A DNA stretch of 64,000 bases from Flavobacterium tistrianum (GCF_003254545.1 NZ_QJRH01000069.1:308729-372728); one strand, 5' to 3'; positions 17,367-27,480 are shown, counted from the first letter of the stretch. Numbers and translations: made by a program. Notes: generated from the sequence alone by a model not told the origin.

Positions 17367-20300
17367 ATGAAACTAAACCTAAACAACACAACGCTTTTAA
17401 GCCGAATACTGATAATGTGTCTTTTCACAATCAGCATTTCTCTAACTGCACAAATTAAATATTCAGACGGAAATGACAGCTGGAATCCGAATCAATTAGG
17501 AAATCACCGTGCTGTAGTTGTCTTTTCTGGCACAGGAAATGTTGCTAAAACGACTATTGAATGGCGAAGAAGAGACACGAATCCAGAACTTAAAAAGATT
17601 ATCGTTCAAGATGCGTCTGGAAAGGAAATTCAAAACGTAAAAACCGAAAATATCAATAGAGAAAACGGAACTATTTTCTTTGAACCAATTTCCGGAAAAG
17701 GAACATATTATGTTTATTACATGCCTTATGTAGACGAAGGAACTGCTAATTATCCAAAAGGAATTTATCAGAAACCTGAAGACAAAGCCGATGCAAAATG
17801 GCTTTCTAGTATAAAACCAAACTTAAAAGACAATGCGGCTGTAACAGAAATTCAGAGCGTAAATGCTTTCAATAGTTTTTACCCAATGGAAGTAATTGCA
17901 ACAGCGTCTGAAACTTCAGCTCTTTTGACAAAAAACAGTGGAAATTCATTTTTAGTTTTCCCAGAAGACAGAGAACATTCTATCAAATTAAAATCGGACT
18001 TGCCACAAAGATGGATTCAGAAAGGCGTTCAAAACAGTTTTTCTGATACGGCAATGAAAGGCGAATATTTAGCTTTTCAATTGGGAGTTTATGCTCTTGA
18101 AGATTTGAAAAACGTAAAAGTATCTTTCACCAATTTAGTAAGTACAACGGGAGCAACAATTGAAGCGAAAGACATCAACTGTATCAATACTGACGGAACT
18201 CGATATGACGGTACTCCTTTTACAAATACCGTTTCTGTTTCAAAAGGAAAAATTCAGGCTATGTGGTGCGGTATCGATGTTCCGCAAACAGCAGCAGCTG
18301 GAACGTATAATGGAAAAGCAACTGTAACAGCTGACGGAAAATCAAAAGAAATCAATCTTCAAATTATTGTTTCTAATGAAGTAACAAAAAACGGAGGCAT
18401 CGACAGTCCAGAAAAAATGACGCGTTTAAAATGGTTGAATTCGACATTAGCTCAGGAAAATACAGTTATTGCTCCTTATACTCCATTAACTGTAAATAAT
18501 TCTGAAATTGCTTTATTAGGAAGAAAACTGACTTTAGGATCAAACGGATTCCCTGCACAAATTCAGACTTATTTTACTCCAGAAATGACTTCGGTAGGAA
18601 CAAAAGCAAATGATGTTTTAAGTGCTCCAATAGATTTTCATTTTGTTGACGCATCAGGAAAAGAAGTACAATGGAAAAACAGTGGCGTAAAATTCACTAA
18701 AAAAGAAGCTGGAATAGTTTCTTGGGAAAGCACTTCGACTTCAAAATCGGTTCAAATGGATGTGAACGCTTCTGTTGAATTTGATGGTTTTGTACATTAT
18801 ACGGTAAAAGTTACAGCTCTTGAAGATGTATCTTTTAATGACATTAATTTCCAAATGCCAATGCAGCCAACTTCTGCAAAATACATGATGGGATTAGGTC
18901 AAAAAGGTGGCGATCGTCCTGCAACTTTTGACTGGAAATGGGATGTTGCGCATAAAAATCAAGACGGTGCCTGGATTGGTGCTGTAAACTCTGGATTGCA
19001 ATTTTCTTTAAGAGACGAAAAATATAGCCGTCCGTTAAACACGAATTTCTACTTGCAAAAACCTTTATTGTTGCCAACTTCTTGGGGCAATGAAAACAAA
19101 GGAGGAATCACGATTACACCAAATCAAAAATCGGTTATAGTAAATGCATACAGCGGTGCTAGAACAATGAAAAAAGGCGATGTTTTATACTATAATTTCA
19201 ACTTATTGATTACGCCATTCCATACTATCAACACAGATTTTCAATGGGATACTAAGTTTTACCACAAATACAGCCCAATCGATTCTATTGCTAAAACTGG
19301 TGCAACGGTAATTAATATTCACCACGCTAATGCAATCAATCCGTATATCAATTATCCTTTTATCGAATTTAAAAAGATGAAAACGTATATCGATGAAGCT
19401 CATGAAAAAGGATTAAAAGTAAAAATATACAATACGGTTAGAGAGGTTTCCAACAAAGCTTATGAGACTTTCGCCCTTAGAAGTTTAGGCCACGAAATTT
19501 ATTCTCCAGGAAAAGGAGGCGGATTCTCTTGGTTGCAAGAACACGTTGGCGACGATTATATCGCAGCTTGGTTTGTACCAGAAATTAAAGATGCTGCAAT
19601 TGTAAACAGTGGTATGAACCGTTGGCACAATTATTATGTGGAAGGAATGAACTGGCTGACTCAAAATGTTGGTATTGATGGAATTTATTTAGATGACGTT
19701 GCTTTCGACAGAATCACAATGAAACGTATCAAAAGAGTTTTAACTAAAGACGGACATCCTGGAATTATCGATTTACATAGCGCGAACCAATACAACAAAA
19801 GTGACGGATTTAATAACAGTGCCAACTTATATATGGAGCACTTCCCGTACATCAATAAATTATGGTTTGGAGAATATTTTGATTACGAAAAAAATCAGCC
19901 TGACTTTTTCTTAACTGAGGTAAGCGGAATTCCGTTTGGATTAATGGGAGAAATGCTTCAAGATGGTGGAAATCCGTGGAGAGGAATGGTTTACGGAATG
20001 ACAAATAGATTGCCTTGGAGCGATGGTGCTGACCCAAGAAACATCTGGAAAGTATGGGATTCTTTCGGAATTAAAGGTTCTGAAATGATTGGATATTGGA
20101 GTGAAAACTGCCCTGTAAAAACAAACAACGATAAAGTTTTAGCAACAGTTTACAAAAAGAACGGAACAGCTTTAATCTCAATCGCAAGTTGGGCAGATGC
20201 TGATGTAAATGTGAAACTAAACATCGACTGGAAAAAACTAGGAATCAATCCTGCAAAAGCAACAATTACAGCTCCAGAAGTTACCAATTTCCAACCAGCA

Positions 20301-20369
20301 AAAACGTTCACAACAAAAGACGAAATACCAGTTTCTAAAGGAAAAGGTTGGCTGTTGATTGTGAAATAA
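17367..20369 (+). CDS. Large secreted GH123-like (DUF6067-type) glycoside hydrolase
   Basis: 1000 residues with a signal peptide (ILIMCLFTISISLTAQ). The N-terminal half is beta-rich, including a segment with W-x-G-I-D-V-P-x-x-A-A-x-G-T-Y-x-G near residues 295-315. The C-terminal half looks like a TIM barrel with VGIDGIYLDDVAFDRITMKR (~768-787), HSANQYN and a following sandwich domain. I recognise the overall pattern as that of the DUF6067/GH123-like proteins of Bacteroidota; GH123 itself is beta-N-acetylgalactosaminidase. A Asp-Asp pair sits where a catalytic pair might be expected, whereas GH123 uses Asp-Glu, so activity needs caution. The gap to the next gene is filled by two inverted repeats. 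Confidence 0.6.
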   Translation: MKLNLNNTTLLSRILIMCLFTISISLTAQIKYSDGNDSWNPNQLGNHRAVVVFSGTGNVAKTTIEWRRRDTNPELKKIIVQDASGKEIQNVKTENINRENGTIFFEPISGKGTYYVYYMPYVDEGTANYPKGIYQKPEDKADAKWLSSIKPNLKDNAAVTEIQSVNAFNSFYPMEVIATASETSALLTKNSGNSFLVFPEDREHSIKLKSDLPQRWIQKGVQNSFSDTAMKGEYLAFQLGVYALEDLKNVKVSFTNLVSTTGATIEAKDINCINTDGTRYDGTPFTNTVSVSKGKIQAMWCGIDVPQTAAAGTYNGKATVTADGKSKEINLQIIVSNEVTKNGGIDSPEKMTRLKWLNSTLAQENTVIAPYTPLTVNNSEIALLGRKLTLGSNGFPAQIQTYFTPEMTSVGTKANDVLSAPIDFHFVDASGKEVQWKNSGVKFTKKEAGIVSWESTSTSKSVQMDVNASVEFDGFVHYTVKVTALEDVSFNDINFQMPMQPTSAKYMMGLGQKGGDRPATFDWKWDVAHKNQDGAWIGAVNSGLQFSLRDEKYSRPLNTNFYLQKPLLLPTSWGNENKGGITITPNQKSVIVNAYSGARTMKKGDVLYYNFNLLITPFHTINTDFQWDTKFYHKYSPIDSIAKTGATVINIHHANAINPYINYPFIEFKKMKTYIDEAHEKGLKVKIYNTVREVSNKAYETFALRSLGHEIYSPGKGGGFSWLQEHVGDDYIAAWFVPEIKDAAIVNSGMNRWHNYYVEGMNWLTQNVGIDGIYLDDVAFDRITMKRIKRVLTKDGHPGIIDLHSANQYNKSDGFNNSANLYMEHFPYINKLWFGEYFDYEKNQPDFFLTEVSGIPFGLMGEMLQDGGNPWRGMVYGMTNRLPWSDGADPRNIWKVWDSFGIKGSEMIGYWSENCPVKTNNDKVLATVYKKNGTALISIASWADADVNVKLNIDWKKLGINPAKATITAPEVTNFQPAKTFTTKDEIPVSKGKGWLLIVK

Positions 20370-20389
20370 CCAACGATTACCTAGTACTG

Positions 20390-20493
20390 TTTGTCATTTC
20401 GACGAAGGAGAAATCTCCACAAGTAGCTCGACAAAGATTGGTTTTTCATTGCGGAGCTACTTACAAAGATTTCTCCTTCGTCGAAATGACAAA
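20390..20493. repeat. Long inverted repeat, GTCATTTCGACGAAGGAG family
   Basis: Arms TTTGTCATTTCGACGAAGGA... (20390-20415) and its complement (20467-20493) enclose a second complementary pair around GTAGCTC/GAGCTAC. This repeat type is widespread in Flavobacteriia as I recall. It lies between two PUL genes on the same strand and could form a long RNA hairpin within the operon. Confidence 0.8.
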
Positions 20494-20515
20494 AAAGCTC
20501 AAAAAAAAATAATGC

Positions 20516-20595
20516 CACAGATTACACAGATTAACACAGATTAATTTGTATTACGCATAGATTAAAAAAATCCTTTTAATCTGTGTAATCTGTGG
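20516..20595. repeat. Inverted repeat, CCACAGATTACACAGATTAA family
   Basis: CCACAGATTACACAGATTAA from 20516 pairs with TTAATCTGTGTAATCTGTGG ending at 20595, with an extra internal ACACAGATTAA copy. Scraps of the same family occur at 1530-1558. It directly follows the repeat ending at 20493 and ends 35 bp before the DUF5107 gene. Confidence 0.75.
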
Positions 20596-20630
20596 CAAAA
20601 AAATAACCACAAAAAACCAAGCTCTCCATC

Positions 20631-23600
20631 ATGAAATTTAGACCATTATTATCAATTCTACTCCTTGGAAGCCTGTTTGTCAACGCACAAAACAAACCCA
20701 CTGTAAAAGAATACAAAAAAGTATTTACCACATATCCGTTCTCAGATCCTGATCCGATTCCGAAGCCTGATACCAAGTTTTATCCGTATTTCCGTTTTGA
20801 TGGTTTTACCGATAAACCTGTTCAAAAAGAATGGAAAGTAATCGAAATCGAAAACGACTATATCAAACTGATGATTTTGCCAGAAATTGGCGGAAAAGTC
20901 TGGTCGGCAATAGAAAAATCTACAGGAAAAGACATCGTTTACAATAATCATGTGGTAAAATTTAGAGACATTGCCATGCGCGGACCGTGGACAAGCGGCG
21001 GTGTTGAAGGCAATTACGGAATTATCGGGCATACGCCAAACTGTGCTACGCCTGTCGACTACAAAATTATAAACAGAGAAGATGGAAGCATTAGCTGTGT
21101 GATTGGCGTTTTAGATTTATTGACCAGAACTTCTTGGAAATTAGACATCAATCTGCCAAAAGACAAAGCCTATTTTACCACAAATTCGTTTTGGTCGAAT
21201 ACAACAGAATTTGAACAGCCTTACTATACTTGGATGAATACCGGAATAAAAGCAGCCGAAAATCTGCAATTTATTTATCCGGGACAAAATTATATTGGTC
21301 ATAACGGAGAATACAATTCTTGGCCAATTGACAAAGAAAACGGCAAAGATTTATCTTTTTACAAAAACAACAATTTTGGAGGTTACAAGTCGTATCACGT
21401 ATTTGGGAAATACGATGATTTCTTTGGAGGATATTATCACGACGAAGATTTCGGAATGGGAAGATATGGCAATCATGATGATAAACCGGGCAAAAAAATC
21501 TGGATTTGGGGATTGTCTCAGCAAGGTATGATTTGGGAAAAATTATTAACCGATACTGACGGACAATATGTAGAAGTGCAAAGCGGAAGATTGTTTAATC
21601 AGGCGAGTGAAACCAGTAGTCTTACACCTTTCAAACAGCGCTCATTTGCACCTTATCAAACCGATACTTGGACTGAATATTGGTTTCCTGTAAAACACAC
21701 AAAAGGTTTTGTAAAAGCCAATAATTATGGATCTGTCAATATTAAAAACGAAAACGGCTGGCTGAAAATCTATTTTTCTCCGCTTCAAAAATTAAATGAA
21801 AAAATTGAAGTTTTTGAAAACGATAAAAAAGTGTATTCTAAAGATATTGCTTTGAATACCATGCAAACTTTTAAAGATTCAATTCAAGTAAAAGTCGACT
21901 CTAATAAATTGAAATTTGTTTTGGGTGGAAACAAATTGGTTTGGAATTCTGCGCCAGAAGACGGAAACATCAATCGCCCTGTAGAAATTCCGAAAGATTT
22001 TGATCATAATTCGGTTTATGGATTGTATCAGCAAGGAAAAAATTACATCAGTTTCAAAGATTATGTTTTGGCTGAAGATAAATTGAATGCTTGTTTAAAA
22101 CTAGATCCGAACTACGCTCCTGCCCTTTCTGCATTGGCTTCTTTGCAAATCAGAAAATTAGATTACAAAGCAGCTGTAAATGCAGCAAGCAAAGCTTTAT
22201 CAATTGATACTTATGATCCTCCAGCCAATTATTTTTATGCTTTGGCGAATTTTCATTTAGGAAATAATACCGATGCAAAAGACGGTTTTGATATTGCAGC
22301 AGCAAGTGTTGAATTTAGAAGTCCTGCTTACACCGCTTTAAGTAAAATTTATTTAGCAGAAAACGATCTGCCAAAAGCGGTTGAATATGCTGAAAAAAGC
22401 TTAATCTATAATCAATACAATATAGAAGCTTTACAGGTTTTAGCGGTTTTATATCGTCTTCAAAATAATTCAGATAAAGCAAATTCGGTTTTAAAAATCA
22501 TTACAAAATTGGATCCGCTGAATCATTTTGCTGATTTCGAAAAACACCTTTGGAGCAATTCAGCCGATTCAAAAAGTGCTTTTGTTTCTGCCATTCAAAA
22601 CGAAATGCCAGAACAGACTTTTCTTGAATTAGGAATTTGGTACAATAATATTAGTAGAAAAGAAGATGCTCTAAAAGTGTTTTCTATCGCTGAACCAAGC
22701 GCTGAAATTATCTATTGGAAAGCTTTCTTAGAAAATAAACCAGTTGATGTAAGCAAAATCAAACCTGGAACTAGTTTCCCTTTTAGAAATGAAACGGCTG
22801 AAATTTTGAAATCATTGATTAAAACAAACGATCAATACCAATTAAAATATCATTTAGGTTTAATTGAATGGAATCGTAACAGTATATCAGAAGCTATAGA
22901 ATTGTTTACACAATGCGGAACAAAACCAAATGATCCTGCATTTTACGGAGCTAAAGCTTCTTTATTTAAAGATGATTCGGCAATCGTGTTGGCAAGTCTT
23001 CAGCAAGCCATCAAATTAGATCCGCAAGGCTGGAGATACCATAAAATGCTGGCAGAATATTACATCGCTCAAAAACAATTTGACAAAGCGCTTGCAACAG
23101 CTGAATCTTTCTATAAAAAACATCAAGACAATTATTTGATTGGAATGCTTTACGCTAAAACTTTATTGCTAAATAAAAAATACCGCGAAGCCGATTCGTT
23201 CTTAACCAAATTGCAGATTCTTCCGTTTGAAGGCGCAACGGCAGGAAGACAATTGTATCACGAAGCTAAATTGATGCAGGCTTTAGCCGAAATGAAAAGC
23301 AAAAATTATAAAAAAGCATTACAATTTATTGCAGATGCCAAACTGTTTCCAGAGAATTTAGGGGTTGGAAAACCTTATGACGAAAATATAGATGAAAGAC
23401 TTGAAAACTGGCTAGATTATCAATGTTATAACAGTCTTGGAAACAAAGAAATGGCTTCAAAATCTTTAGATAAAATCGTGGCTTTTCATCCAGTAGTTGA
23501 TAATACGGTTATGAATTTCTTGCCGGCAAATCAGTTAGTTTCAGCTTGGGCGATCGAAAAAACTTCTTCTGCTCAGGAAGCTGAAAAATGGATTAAAACT

Positions 23601-23726
23601 CAGGCCAATTTATATCCGACAAATAAAATAATTCAGTGGACTTTATTGTCTTACACCAAAAAACAATCGAATATTTTAAGCGAAGATGAAAAAGACGGCG
23701 AAGTCAGAATTATCGAAAAATTGTAA
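20631..23726 (+). CDS. DUF5107-TPR secreted protein
   Basis: 1031 residues with a signal peptide (LLSILLLGSLFVNA). Residues ~45-380 resemble DUF5107, a galactose-mutarotase-like beta-sandwich: IENDYIKLMILPEIGGKVWS and the GPWTSGGVEGNYG block. Residues ~465-900 contain several TPR-like helical repeats (for example LDPNYAPALSALASLQIRKL and ENDLPKAVEYAEKSLIYNQY). Such proteins are common in PULs and probably bind or epimerise a sugar; no experimentally fixed function is known to me. Periplasmic or outer-membrane associated. The M1 peptidase gene follows after 21 bp, so the two are cotranscribed. Confidence 0.75.
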   Translation: MKFRPLLSILLLGSLFVNAQNKPTVKEYKKVFTTYPFSDPDPIPKPDTKFYPYFRFDGFTDKPVQKEWKVIEIENDYIKLMILPEIGGKVWSAIEKSTGKDIVYNNHVVKFRDIAMRGPWTSGGVEGNYGIIGHTPNCATPVDYKIINREDGSISCVIGVLDLLTRTSWKLDINLPKDKAYFTTNSFWSNTTEFEQPYYTWMNTGIKAAENLQFIYPGQNYIGHNGEYNSWPIDKENGKDLSFYKNNNFGGYKSYHVFGKYDDFFGGYYHDEDFGMGRYGNHDDKPGKKIWIWGLSQQGMIWEKLLTDTDGQYVEVQSGRLFNQASETSSLTPFKQRSFAPYQTDTWTEYWFPVKHTKGFVKANNYGSVNIKNENGWLKIYFSPLQKLNEKIEVFENDKKVYSKDIALNTMQTFKDSIQVKVDSNKLKFVLGGNKLVWNSAPEDGNINRPVEIPKDFDHNSVYGLYQQGKNYISFKDYVLAEDKLNACLKLDPNYAPALSALASLQIRKLDYKAAVNAASKALSIDTYDPPANYFYALANFHLGNNTDAKDGFDIAAASVEFRSPAYTALSKIYLAENDLPKAVEYAEKSLIYNQYNIEALQVLAVLYRLQNNSDKANSVLKIITKLDPLNHFADFEKHLWSNSADSKSAFVSAIQNEMPEQTFLELGIWYNNISRKEDALKVFSIAEPSAEIIYWKAFLENKPVDVSKIKPGTSFPFRNETAEILKSLIKTNDQYQLKYHLGLIEWNRNSISEAIELFTQCGTKPNDPAFYGAKASLFKDDSAIVLASLQQAIKLDPQGWRYHKMLAEYYIAQKQFDKALATAESFYKKHQDNYLIGMLYAKTLLLNKKYREADSFLTKLQILPFEGATAGRQLYHEAKLMQALAEMKSKNYKKALQFIADAKLFPENLGVGKPYDENIDERLENWLDYQCYNSLGNKEMASKSLDKIVAFHPVVDNTVMNFLPANQLVSAWAIEKTSSAQEAEKWIKTQANLYPTNKIIQWTLLSYTKKQSNILSEDEKDGEVRIIEKL

Positions 23727-23747
23727 AGAACTTTCAAAAACAATAAA

Positions 23748-25931
23748 ATGAAAAACCATTTTTTAAAATATACTTTTTTGGGTCTTGTCGTTTTGATGAG
23801 TCCAAAAATTGAAGCACAAAACAAAGCAGAAAAGGCTGATGAATTATCCATTTATCGCACTACTCCTTTAAAAACACATGATTTAATTCATACCAAACTC
23901 GAAGTTTCATTCGATTATGGAAAACGTTATTTATACGGAAAAGAATGGATTACTTTAAAACCGCATTTTTACGAAACCGATTCGCTTAAGCTTGACGCGA
24001 AAGGAATGGATTTTAAAGAAATTGCTATAATAGATGGTAAAAAAAGTATTCCGTTGCAATACAAATATGATAACGAAGAACTTTCAATCGCTTTAAACAG
24101 AAAATACAAAAGAACTGAAAAGTACACGATTTTCATTAATTACACTGCCAAACCAGCAGAACTAAAAAGCAAAGCTGGCGAATCGATTACCAACTCAAAC
24201 GGATTGTATTTTATTAATCCTGATGGAAAAGGAGACAAACCAACACAAATTTGGACGCAAGGCGAAACGGAAGCCTCTTCTTGCTGGTTCCCAACAATCG
24301 ACAAACCAAATCAGAAGACAACTTCTGAACTTGCTATGACTGTTGAGGCTAAATATACTACACTATCAAATGGTAAATTAGTTTCGCAAAAAGTAAACAA
24401 AGACGGAACAAGAACTGATATCTGGAAGATGGAACAGCCAAATGCACCTTACTTGTTTATGATGGCCGTTGGTGATTTTAAAATCTATAAAGATTCATAC
24501 AACGGAAAAGAAGTCAGCTATTATTTGGAGCCAAAATATGCGCCTTATGCCAAACAGATTTTTTATAAAACGCCAGATATGATGAATTTTTATGGCAAAA
24601 TGCTTGGCGTAGAATATCCTTGGGCAAAATATGCGCAAATTGTTGTGAAAGATTATTTTGGAGGTGCGATGGAAAATACTTCTGCCACCGTTCACGGCGA
24701 GTATGTACAGAAAACAGCCAGAGAATTACTGGATGACAATCAAGAAAGTACCATTGCTCATGAACTTTTTCATCAATGGTTTGGAGATTACGTAACGGCT
24801 GAGTCTTGGTCAAACTTAACCATGAATGAATCATTTGCCACTTTTGGAGAAGTTTTATGGCATGGGCATGATGCAGGACAAGATGCAGAGGACAGATCGC
24901 GTTATGAAAAGCTTCAAAATTATTTGCGCTCTCAAAAAAATGGCGACAGTCCGATTTTAGCACGTTTTCATTACAAAAACGCAGACGATATGTTTGACAA
25001 TATCAGTTATTCTAAAGGTTCAATCATTTTGTATGCCATGAAAAACCAAATGGGTGATGAAGCCTTTTTTAAAGGATTAAATCATTATTTAACCACAAAT
25101 GCTTATAAATCTGGTGAACCACATCAATTGCGTTTGTCGATGGAAGAAGTGACTGGAAAAGACTGGTTACCTTATTTTGAGCAATGGTATTATAATGCTG
25201 GAAGTCCAATTCTGGATGTGAATTACAAATATGCTAACGGAAAAGTTATTATTACAGTAAATCAATCTCAGGATAGTGCAGTGCAAACCTTTACATTACC
25301 TTTAAAAGTTGATCTTTATGTAAACGGAACTAAAATCAGAAAAGATATTTTAATTAATAAAAGACAGCAAAGTTTCAGTTTTGACCTTCCTTCAAAACCT
25401 GAATTTATAGATTTAGATCCAGATAAAATCTTGGTTGGTGAAGTTAATGTAGATAAAAAAACGGCTGCTGATTATCTTTTTCAATATAAAAATGCGCCAT
25501 CGTATTACAACCGAATTGAAGCTATCAAATTTGCTACAAAAGACAGAAGCCAGGAATCGCAACTTATTTTACTGGAAGGTCTAAAAGATCAACAGGAAGA
25601 TTTAAGAGTATTAAGTATCAAAGCAATTGATTTGAATGAAAAACAAACCAAAGATCAGATTTTAAAAACACTTCTTGATATTGCTAAAAATGATAAAAAG
25701 ACAATCGCGCGAGCAAATGCTATCGTAAAACTAGCTTCTACAGGAGATGCTTCTTATAAAAATTTAATGGAAGAAAGCATTAAAGAACAATCATACAACG
25801 TAATTGCGGCAGGATTAACAGGATTAACAAAATACGCGCCAACCGAAGCAGATAAAGCATTGGCTTCATTAGATGACGATACCCAAAAACATGTAACGCC
25901 ATTAATGAAAAGATTTAGTAGTCAAAAATAA
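23748..25931 (+). CDS. Secreted M1-family aminopeptidase
   Basis: 727 residues with a signal peptide (YTFLGLVVLMSPKIEAQ). The exopeptidase motif GGAMEN (~305-310) and the zinc site HELFH-x18-E (~337-360, ending MNES) are complete, so it should be an active M1 metallopeptidase. The C-terminal ~150 residues look like HEAT-type helical repeats. M1 enzymes remove N-terminal amino acids from peptides. Inside a PUL it could trim peptides from glycoprotein or peptidoglycan-like substrates, which fits amino-sugar targets. Cotranscribed with the DUF5107 gene and ended by a clear terminator. Confidence 0.9.
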   Translation: MKNHFLKYTFLGLVVLMSPKIEAQNKAEKADELSIYRTTPLKTHDLIHTKLEVSFDYGKRYLYGKEWITLKPHFYETDSLKLDAKGMDFKEIAIIDGKKSIPLQYKYDNEELSIALNRKYKRTEKYTIFINYTAKPAELKSKAGESITNSNGLYFINPDGKGDKPTQIWTQGETEASSCWFPTIDKPNQKTTSELAMTVEAKYTTLSNGKLVSQKVNKDGTRTDIWKMEQPNAPYLFMMAVGDFKIYKDSYNGKEVSYYLEPKYAPYAKQIFYKTPDMMNFYGKMLGVEYPWAKYAQIVVKDYFGGAMENTSATVHGEYVQKTARELLDDNQESTIAHELFHQWFGDYVTAESWSNLTMNESFATFGEVLWHGHDAGQDAEDRSRYEKLQNYLRSQKNGDSPILARFHYKNADDMFDNISYSKGSIILYAMKNQMGDEAFFKGLNHYLTTNAYKSGEPHQLRLSMEEVTGKDWLPYFEQWYYNAGSPILDVNYKYANGKVIITVNQSQDSAVQTFTLPLKVDLYVNGTKIRKDILINKRQQSFSFDLPSKPEFIDLDPDKILVGEVNVDKKTAADYLFQYKNAPSYYNRIEAIKFATKDRSQESQLILLEGLKDQQEDLRVLSIKAIDLNEKQTKDQILKTLLDIAKNDKKTIARANAIVKLASTGDASYKNLMEESIKEQSYNVIAAGLTGLTKYAPTEADKALASLDDDTQKHVTPLMKRFSSQK

Positions 25932-25967
25932 TTATTAAGAGTCCTTAGAGTCTGTTTTGTTTTTGAA

Positions 25968-26004
25968 AACCTCTCTAATTTGGTTCATTAGAGAGGTTGT
26001 TTTT
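25968..26004 (+). terminator. Terminator after the M1 peptidase gene
   Basis: Stem AACCTCTCTAAT (25968-25979) pairs with ATTAGAGAGGTT (25987-25998), 12 bp, followed by GTTTTTA. The GH109 gene starts 33 bp further on. Confidence 0.8.
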
Positions 26005-26036
26005 AGAATAACTATTTATTTAATATAATCTTAATC

Positions 26037-27416
26037 ATGAAAACCAGTAATTTAAAATTCATTTTAGCCGCATGCATTATGCTGTGGGGAACATTTGCAT
26101 CGGCTCAAATGATTAAAACCAAAACACCTGCACGCCCGAAAGGACAGCAAGACGTATTGAGAATGGCAGCAGATCCAATCCCAACGGTTCGTGTTGCCTT
26201 TATCGGACTTGGAATGCGCGGCCCTGGAGCAGTCGAACGTATGACACATATTCCGGGTGTAGAAATTGTGGCTTTGTGCGACATGACTCAGGAAAATACG
26301 GCAAAATCAAATGAGATTTTAACGAAAGCCGGCTTTCCAAAAGCACAGGAATTCTACGGAGACGAAAATGCTTGGAGAAAGGTTACGGCTTTGCCAAATG
26401 TAGATTTAGTTTATGTGGCAACAGACTGGAAACATCATGCCGTGATAGGTGTTCAGGCTATGAAAGATGGAAAACATGTTGCGATTGAAGTTCCAGGAGC
26501 TTTAACTATGAAAGAAATCTGGGAACTGATTGATACTTCAGAAAAAACAAGAAAACATTGTATGCAATTGGAAAATTGCGTTTACGATTTCTTCGAATTG
26601 ACTACTCTAAATATGGCACAACAAGGTGTCTTTGGAGAAATCCTTCATGCTGAAGGTTCTTACATTCACGGTTTACAGCCTTTCTGGGGAGAATACTGGA
26701 ACAACTGGAGAATGGATTATAACATTAAACATCGCGGCGATATTTATGCGACACACGGAATGGGACCTGCATGTCAGGCACTAAATATTCACCGTGGTGA
26801 CAAAATGAATTTCTTGGTTTCTATGGATACAAAAGCGGTTGGAAATCCTGCATACATCAAAGAAAAATCTGGACAAGAAATTAAAGATTTTAGAAACGGA
26901 GATCACACCATGACGATGATTCGTACGGAAAACGGAAAAACAATCCACATTCAGCACGACGTGACTTCTCCTCGTCCGTACAGCAGAATGTATCAATTGA
27001 GCGGTACAAAAGGTTTTGCTAATAAATATCCGCTTGAAGGTTATGCATTAAATGGAAAAGAATTAAGTGACGATGTAAAACCAAATCACGAAAAATTGAG
27101 CGCACACTCTTTTGTTCCTGAAGAAGTGAAAAAAGCATTAATGGAAAAATACAAACACCCAATTGCCAAAGGAATTGAAGAACAAGCTAAAAAAGTAGGC
27201 GGTCATGGCGGAATGGATTTCATCATGGATTATCGTTTAATTCACTGTTTGCAAAAAGGACTTCCTTTGGATATGGACGTTTATGATTTAGCCGAATGGT
27301 CTTGTCTAGGGCCGTTAACAGAAATTTCATTAGACCATAATTCTGCTCCGGTTGAAATCCCTGATTTTACTCGTGGAGGCTGGAACAAACTTAAAAAATT
27401 AGAGTTTTCAGAATAA
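26037..27416 (+). CDS. GH109-type (Gfo/Idh/MocA) alpha-N-acetylgalactosaminidase
   Basis: 459 residues with a secretion signal (FILAACIMLWGTFASAQ). Residues ~58-180 are a Rossmann domain with FIGLGMRGPG as the NAD-binding loop. The downstream blocks IKHRGDIYATHGMGP, GGHGGMDFIMDYRLIHCL and EWSCLGPLTEISLDHNSAPVEIPDFTRGGW are those of GH109. These enzymes hydrolyse terminal alpha-GalNAc with a tightly bound NAD by an oxidation-elimination route. This is the strongest clue that the locus handles GalNAc-type sugars. Bracketed by its own terminators, so it may be expressed independently or by read-through. Some members act on other substrates. Confidence 0.88.
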   Translation: MKTSNLKFILAACIMLWGTFASAQMIKTKTPARPKGQQDVLRMAADPIPTVRVAFIGLGMRGPGAVERMTHIPGVEIVALCDMTQENTAKSNEILTKAGFPKAQEFYGDENAWRKVTALPNVDLVYVATDWKHHAVIGVQAMKDGKHVAIEVPGALTMKEIWELIDTSEKTRKHCMQLENCVYDFFELTTLNMAQQGVFGEILHAEGSYIHGLQPFWGEYWNNWRMDYNIKHRGDIYATHGMGPACQALNIHRGDKMNFLVSMDTKAVGNPAYIKEKSGQEIKDFRNGDHTMTMIRTENGKTIHIQHDVTSPRPYSRMYQLSGTKGFANKYPLEGYALNGKELSDDVKPNHEKLSAHSFVPEEVKKALMEKYKHPIAKGIEEQAKKVGGHGGMDFIMDYRLIHCLQKGLPLDMDVYDLAEWSCLGPLTEISLDHNSAPVEIPDFTRGGWNKLKKLEFSE

Positions 27417-27444
27417 ATATATTGGTTAGTTAGTTAGAAAGGGG

Positions 27445-27480
27445 CAAGAGAGCAAAGTAGATGTTGCTCTCTTGTCTGTT
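27445..27480 (+). terminator. Terminator after the GH109 gene
   Basis: CAAGAGAGCAA (27445-27455) pairs with TTGCTCTCTTG (27464-27474), loop of 8, followed by TCTGTTTT. It marks the right end of the PUL. Confidence 0.8.

Noticed and set aside
24514..24963. Minus-strand open frame of 149 codons
   Set aside because: Lies fully antisense within the M1 peptidase gene, whose motifs are intact; a shadow of codon bias.
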